DNA of 7,898 nucleotides, from assembly GCA_003554345.1 (NCBI GenBank), contig PWGE01000035.1:1-7898 (forward strand). Reading direction: 5' to 3'. The notes under the pieces are model-generated. The model was not told the DNA's origin and ran no database searches. It was given only the letters and a program-made list of their open reading frames with translations. Below, piece by piece: positions 6,585-7,898 of this stretch. The translations under genes and the position numbers were made by a program. Origin of the DNA: T1SED10-198M sp003554345 [NCBI: Candidatus Sumerlaeota bacterium]. Its GTDB lineage: Bacteria > Sumerlaeota > T1SED10-198M. The stretch's first letter is position 1, and each line of letters begins with the position of its first letter.

Positions 6585-6654
6585 GAACTCAAAAATTGAT
6601 GAATGGCTGATGGCAAGTGATGATAATTGAGTCTTTCAATAAAGCGATGTATAC

Positions 6655-7176
6655 ATGAATATCTTTGTTCTTGACCTCGATATTGAAAGGTGTGCGCGTT
6701 ATCATTGTGATCAGCATGTTATCAAGATGATCCTGGAAAGTGCCCAGATTGCCTGTTCAGCCCTGAATGAAAAAGGATTTAAGACGCCTTACCGGTCTAC
6801 CCATGTAAAACACCCGTGTGTGCTCTGGGCTGGAGCTTCTTTTGACAATTTGCAGTGGCTCCTGAAACTGGGAAGAGCTCTGAACAGGGAGTACCAGTAC
6901 CGATACCAGGTATCCAGGAACCACAAATCAATGGCGGTGTTTGATGAAATTCAGGGGATGAAGTTTGAATCCATAGGACTCACCGAATTCCCCCAGGCTA
7001 TGCCCGAGCAGTACAGGGTGCCCGGAGATCCGGTACAGGCTTATAGAAATTATTATGTGGGTGAAAAACTGCCGTTTGCCAGATGGACCAGAAGAAGAAA
7101 GCCTTTCTGGATAAAACAAATTGCGCAGCAGCAAAGCCTTGCAGCGGATATCAAAAACGGTACAGCCAAAAACTGA
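6655..7176 (+). CDS. Phage-type protein, possible pyrimidine-dimer glycosylase relative
   Basis: The 173-residue product resembles proteins I recall from phages and bacteria that start MNIFxLDxD, followed by a YHCDxHVxKMILExAQ segment. Here the signature residues are H17, C18, D19, H21, K24 and E28; then HPCVLWA (53-59), FPQAMPEQY (112-120), DPVQAYRNYYVGEK (125-138) and RKPFW (148-152). The layout (charged N-terminal helix, an HP-x-x-x-W motif, aromatic basic C-terminus) is loosely like the Pyr_excise family, which cuts DNA at UV-made pyrimidine dimers, but this link is distant and uncertain. The start has no clear ribosome site, and no earlier in-frame start is available. There is no gene within about 670 bases on either side, so it is probably transcribed alone. 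Conserved and real: fairly sure. Function: unsure. Confidence 0.75.
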   Translation: MNIFVLDLDIERCARYHCDQHVIKMILESAQIACSALNEKGFKTPYRSTHVKHPCVLWAGASFDNLQWLLKLGRALNREYQYRYQVSRNHKSMAVFDEIQGMKFESIGLTEFPQAMPEQYRVPGDPVQAYRNYYVGEKLPFARWTRRRKPFWIKQIAQQQSLAADIKNGTAKN

Positions 7177-7231
7177 CCTCATTAAACAATTTTTTCTTTG
7201 TGAGTGTAAAGGCAGAAATAGGGTAAGAGGC

Positions 7232-7307
7232 CCGGCATAACACACCAGACATTTTGCGTTGATATACAGAAATAATTCTGTTAACAGATAAGAGTCCCTC
7301 ATGCCGG
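7232..7307 (+). repeat. Long-range inverted repeat around an AT-rich loop
   Basis: CCGGCAT (7232-7238) is the reverse complement of ATGCCGG (7301-7307), 62 bases apart. Because the right arm overlaps the stem of the hairpin at 7303-7320, the two folds would compete. It lies 55 bases after the preceding gene and could mark its 3' end. Confidence 0.35.
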
Positions 7308-7340
7308 CGCGAGTGCTGGCACCACCAATGATGAAAATAA
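7303..7340 (+). repeat. Hairpin repeat, copy 2
   Basis: GCCGGC (7303-7308) pairs with GCTGGC (7315-7320) with one G-T pair and a 6-base loop. The flank CCACC-N5-TGAAAATA occupies 7322-7339 and matches the other two copies. Stem sequence differs in each copy. Confidence 0.55.
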
Positions 7341-7354
7341 AAAAAATCCAGAAA

Positions 7355-7370
7355 GTATCACGCTCGCAAA
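7355..7370 (+). repeat. Dispersed repeat, short copy
   Basis: GTATCACGC (7355-7363) followed by TCGCAAA (7364-7370) matches the two parts of the repeat at 6286-6294 and 6300-6306, with the five bases between them absent here. After it, AGACGCAATATCATACCACGGAG continues in the same style. Confidence 0.5.
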
Positions 7371-7480
7371 GACGCAATATCATACCACGGAGAAGAAATA
7401 GGGAATGAAGATAAAGACCGCAAAGGTTAAAAAAGAACTCAAAACAGATGAATGTTTTTTGAAAAAGAAAGATTCCAGAA

Positions 7481-7531
7481 AAGAATGCATCACGCGGAGT
7501 CGCAAATCCGCCAGAGTGAACTTTCAGGAAG
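7481..7531 (+). repeat. Dispersed 'cgcaaatcc' repeat, copy 2
   Basis: Second copy of the unit at 6280-6339, with an identical 21-base core at 7501-7521 and flanks AGAATGCATCACGCGGAG and TTTCAGGAAG. It has a single CGCAAATCC where copy 1 has two. Both copies have the same orientation. Confidence 0.7.
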
Positions 7532-7633
7532 TCAAGAAATACACAGAATCCATACAAACACGCAAAGTCAAAAAAGCTCGCAAAAAAGACCATTACATAC
7601 ATTTTGAAAGAAACGTCAAATTATCTCAGGGTA

Positions 7634-7655
7634 GAGACGCAATATTTTGCGTCTC
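7634..7655 (+). repeat. GAGACGCAA hairpin
   Basis: GAGACGCAA (7634-7642) and TTGCGTCTC (7647-7655) form a perfect 9-bp stem with a TATT loop. It is preceded by GGTA, giving GTAGAGACGC, a form I recall from palindromic intergenic repeats in several bacterial phyla. AAAAAGG follows, so it could also terminate transcription read from the minus strand. Confidence 0.6.
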
Positions 7656-7664
7656 AAAAAGGTT

Positions 7665-7724
7665 TTATTTTCAGAGGAGTTATTCACGCCAACTCAGAGT
7701 TGGCGCCACCAATCATGAAAATAA
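7665..7724 (+). repeat. Hairpin repeat, copy 3, with outer inverted repeat
   Basis: CGCCAACTC (7687-7695) and GAGTTGGCG (7697-7705) form a near-perfect palindrome. The shared flank CCACC-N5-TGAAAATA lies at 7706-7723. Around them, TTATTTTCA (7665-7673) and TGAAAATAA (7716-7724) are a 9-bp inverted repeat, so the whole 60-base unit is bounded like a miniature mobile element. Confidence 0.6.
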
Positions 7725-7774
7725 GAATTAGAAGCCGGTATCACCATAGACGGATTTTCAGAATAAGAACAAGA

Positions 7775-7815
7775 TGCCGATTCCGCCATAGGCGGACTGT
7801 AAGTCGGGGATCGGC
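7775..7815 (+). repeat. Nested two-stem palindrome
   Basis: GCCGAT (7775-7780) pairs with ATCGGC (7810-7815), enclosing TCCGCC-ATA-GGCGGA (7782-7796). A degenerate relative of the inner part, ACCATAGACGGA, occurs just upstream at 7743-7754. Function unknown. Confidence 0.5.
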
Positions 7816-7898
7816 GCTCCCAGGAAGGCAGAAATACACTCATGAAGTGATAGTTTTTATAACGACGTATACTATATTTTGAAGAGTTTATTTTCAGA

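Larger units (their letters stand above)
5985..6654. other. Gene-free stretch with intron-like and repeat DNA
   Basis: These 670 bases have no convincing coding region on either strand. From left to right they contain a structured segment resembling the 5' part of a group II intron, a perfect 11-bp hairpin, a copy of a dispersed repeat, A/G-rich filler with many 'aagaa' runs (about 6340-6440), and a possible -10 box before the last gene. The long minus-strand frame over 5714-6292 mostly mirrors the TIR-like gene. Confidence 0.6.
7177..7898. other. Gene-free repeat mosaic to the window edge
   Basis: These 722 bases contain only short hairpins and interspersed repeats. The open frames over 7405-7731 and 7604-7882 run through repeats found elsewhere in the window, have biased Lys/Arg-rich content and lack convincing start sites. 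I therefore treat the region as non-coding. The motif TTTTCAGA recurs at 7669-7676, 7755-7762 and 7891-7898. Confidence 0.6.

Noticed and set aside
6583-6658. Two tiny frames (15 and 13 codons), the second ending in ATGA overlap with the start at 6655
   Set aside because: Too short to support, no ribosome sites; the overlap may be chance, though a leader peptide cannot be excluded.
6928-7602. Minus-strand frame of 224 codons rich in Phe, Leu and Cys
   Set aside because: It mirrors the gene at 6655-7176 and A-rich repeat DNA; the hydrophobic content comes from reading poly-purine DNA backwards, not from real membrane segments.
7405-7731. Open frame of 108 codons with a Lys-rich product
   Set aside because: It runs through the dispersed repeat at 7481-7531 and two hairpins, has low-complexity content and no convincing ribosome site.
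7604-7882. Open frame of 92 codons near the right edge
   Set aside because: It overlaps the hairpin repeats and the nested palindrome; the product is Arg-rich and resembles nothing I know.
7300-7898. CRISPR array
   Set aside because: Repeats differ in length and spacing and there is no regular repeat-spacer pattern or cas gene.

Overview
This 7.9 kb window looks like an accessory, defence-island-type stretch of a bacterial chromosome with moderate to low GC. Promoters resemble sigma-70 sites and several genes have Shine-Dalgarno sequences. I cannot name the organism from sequence alone. The many intergenic hairpin and 'acgc/cgcaaa' repeats, together with this gene mix, remind me of repeat-rich Desulfobacterota or Planctomycetota (Brocadiales-like) genomes. 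That is a weak inference.

Layout, left to right. (1) Positions 1-1504 hold the right part of an IS1634-like insertion sequence; its transposase gene enters from beyond the left edge. (2) Positions 1586-3931 encode a 781-residue fusion of an N-terminal coil, a four-cysteine cluster, an archaeo-eukaryotic-type primase (AEP) domain and a superfamily 2 helicase. This is the architecture of the core protein of the computationally described TOTE conflict systems. (3) Positions 3982-4739 form a HEPN/MNT toxin-antitoxin-like operon behind a near-consensus promoter. The HEPN gene is broken by a frameshift and the nucleotidyltransferase gene is intact. (4) Positions 4965-5288 encode a small conserved-looking protein of unknown function. 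(5) Positions 5421-5984 encode a TIR-like protein of the MTH538/DUF1863 type, related to Thoeris ThsB but without a ThsA partner in view. (6) Positions 5985-6654 carry no gene. They hold a structured segment starting with GTGCG that resembles the 5' end of a group II intron, a perfect hairpin and a dispersed repeat. (7) Positions 6655-7176 encode a phage-type protein perhaps related to pyrimidine-dimer glycosylases. (8) Positions 7177-7898 are a mosaic of hairpins and short interspersed repeats with no convincing gene.

All genes lie on the + strand, but separate promoters and gaps suggest at least four transcription units. The shared theme is nucleic-acid sensing or damage and anti-phage conflict: primase-helicase, HEPN/MNT and TIR-like protein, with an insertion sequence and an intron relic as signs of repeated insertion. 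The most novel material is the AEP-helicase gene, the 107-residue protein next to an orphan TIR-like gene, and a family of hairpins whose stems vary while the 3' flank (CCACC-N5-TGAAAATA) is constant.
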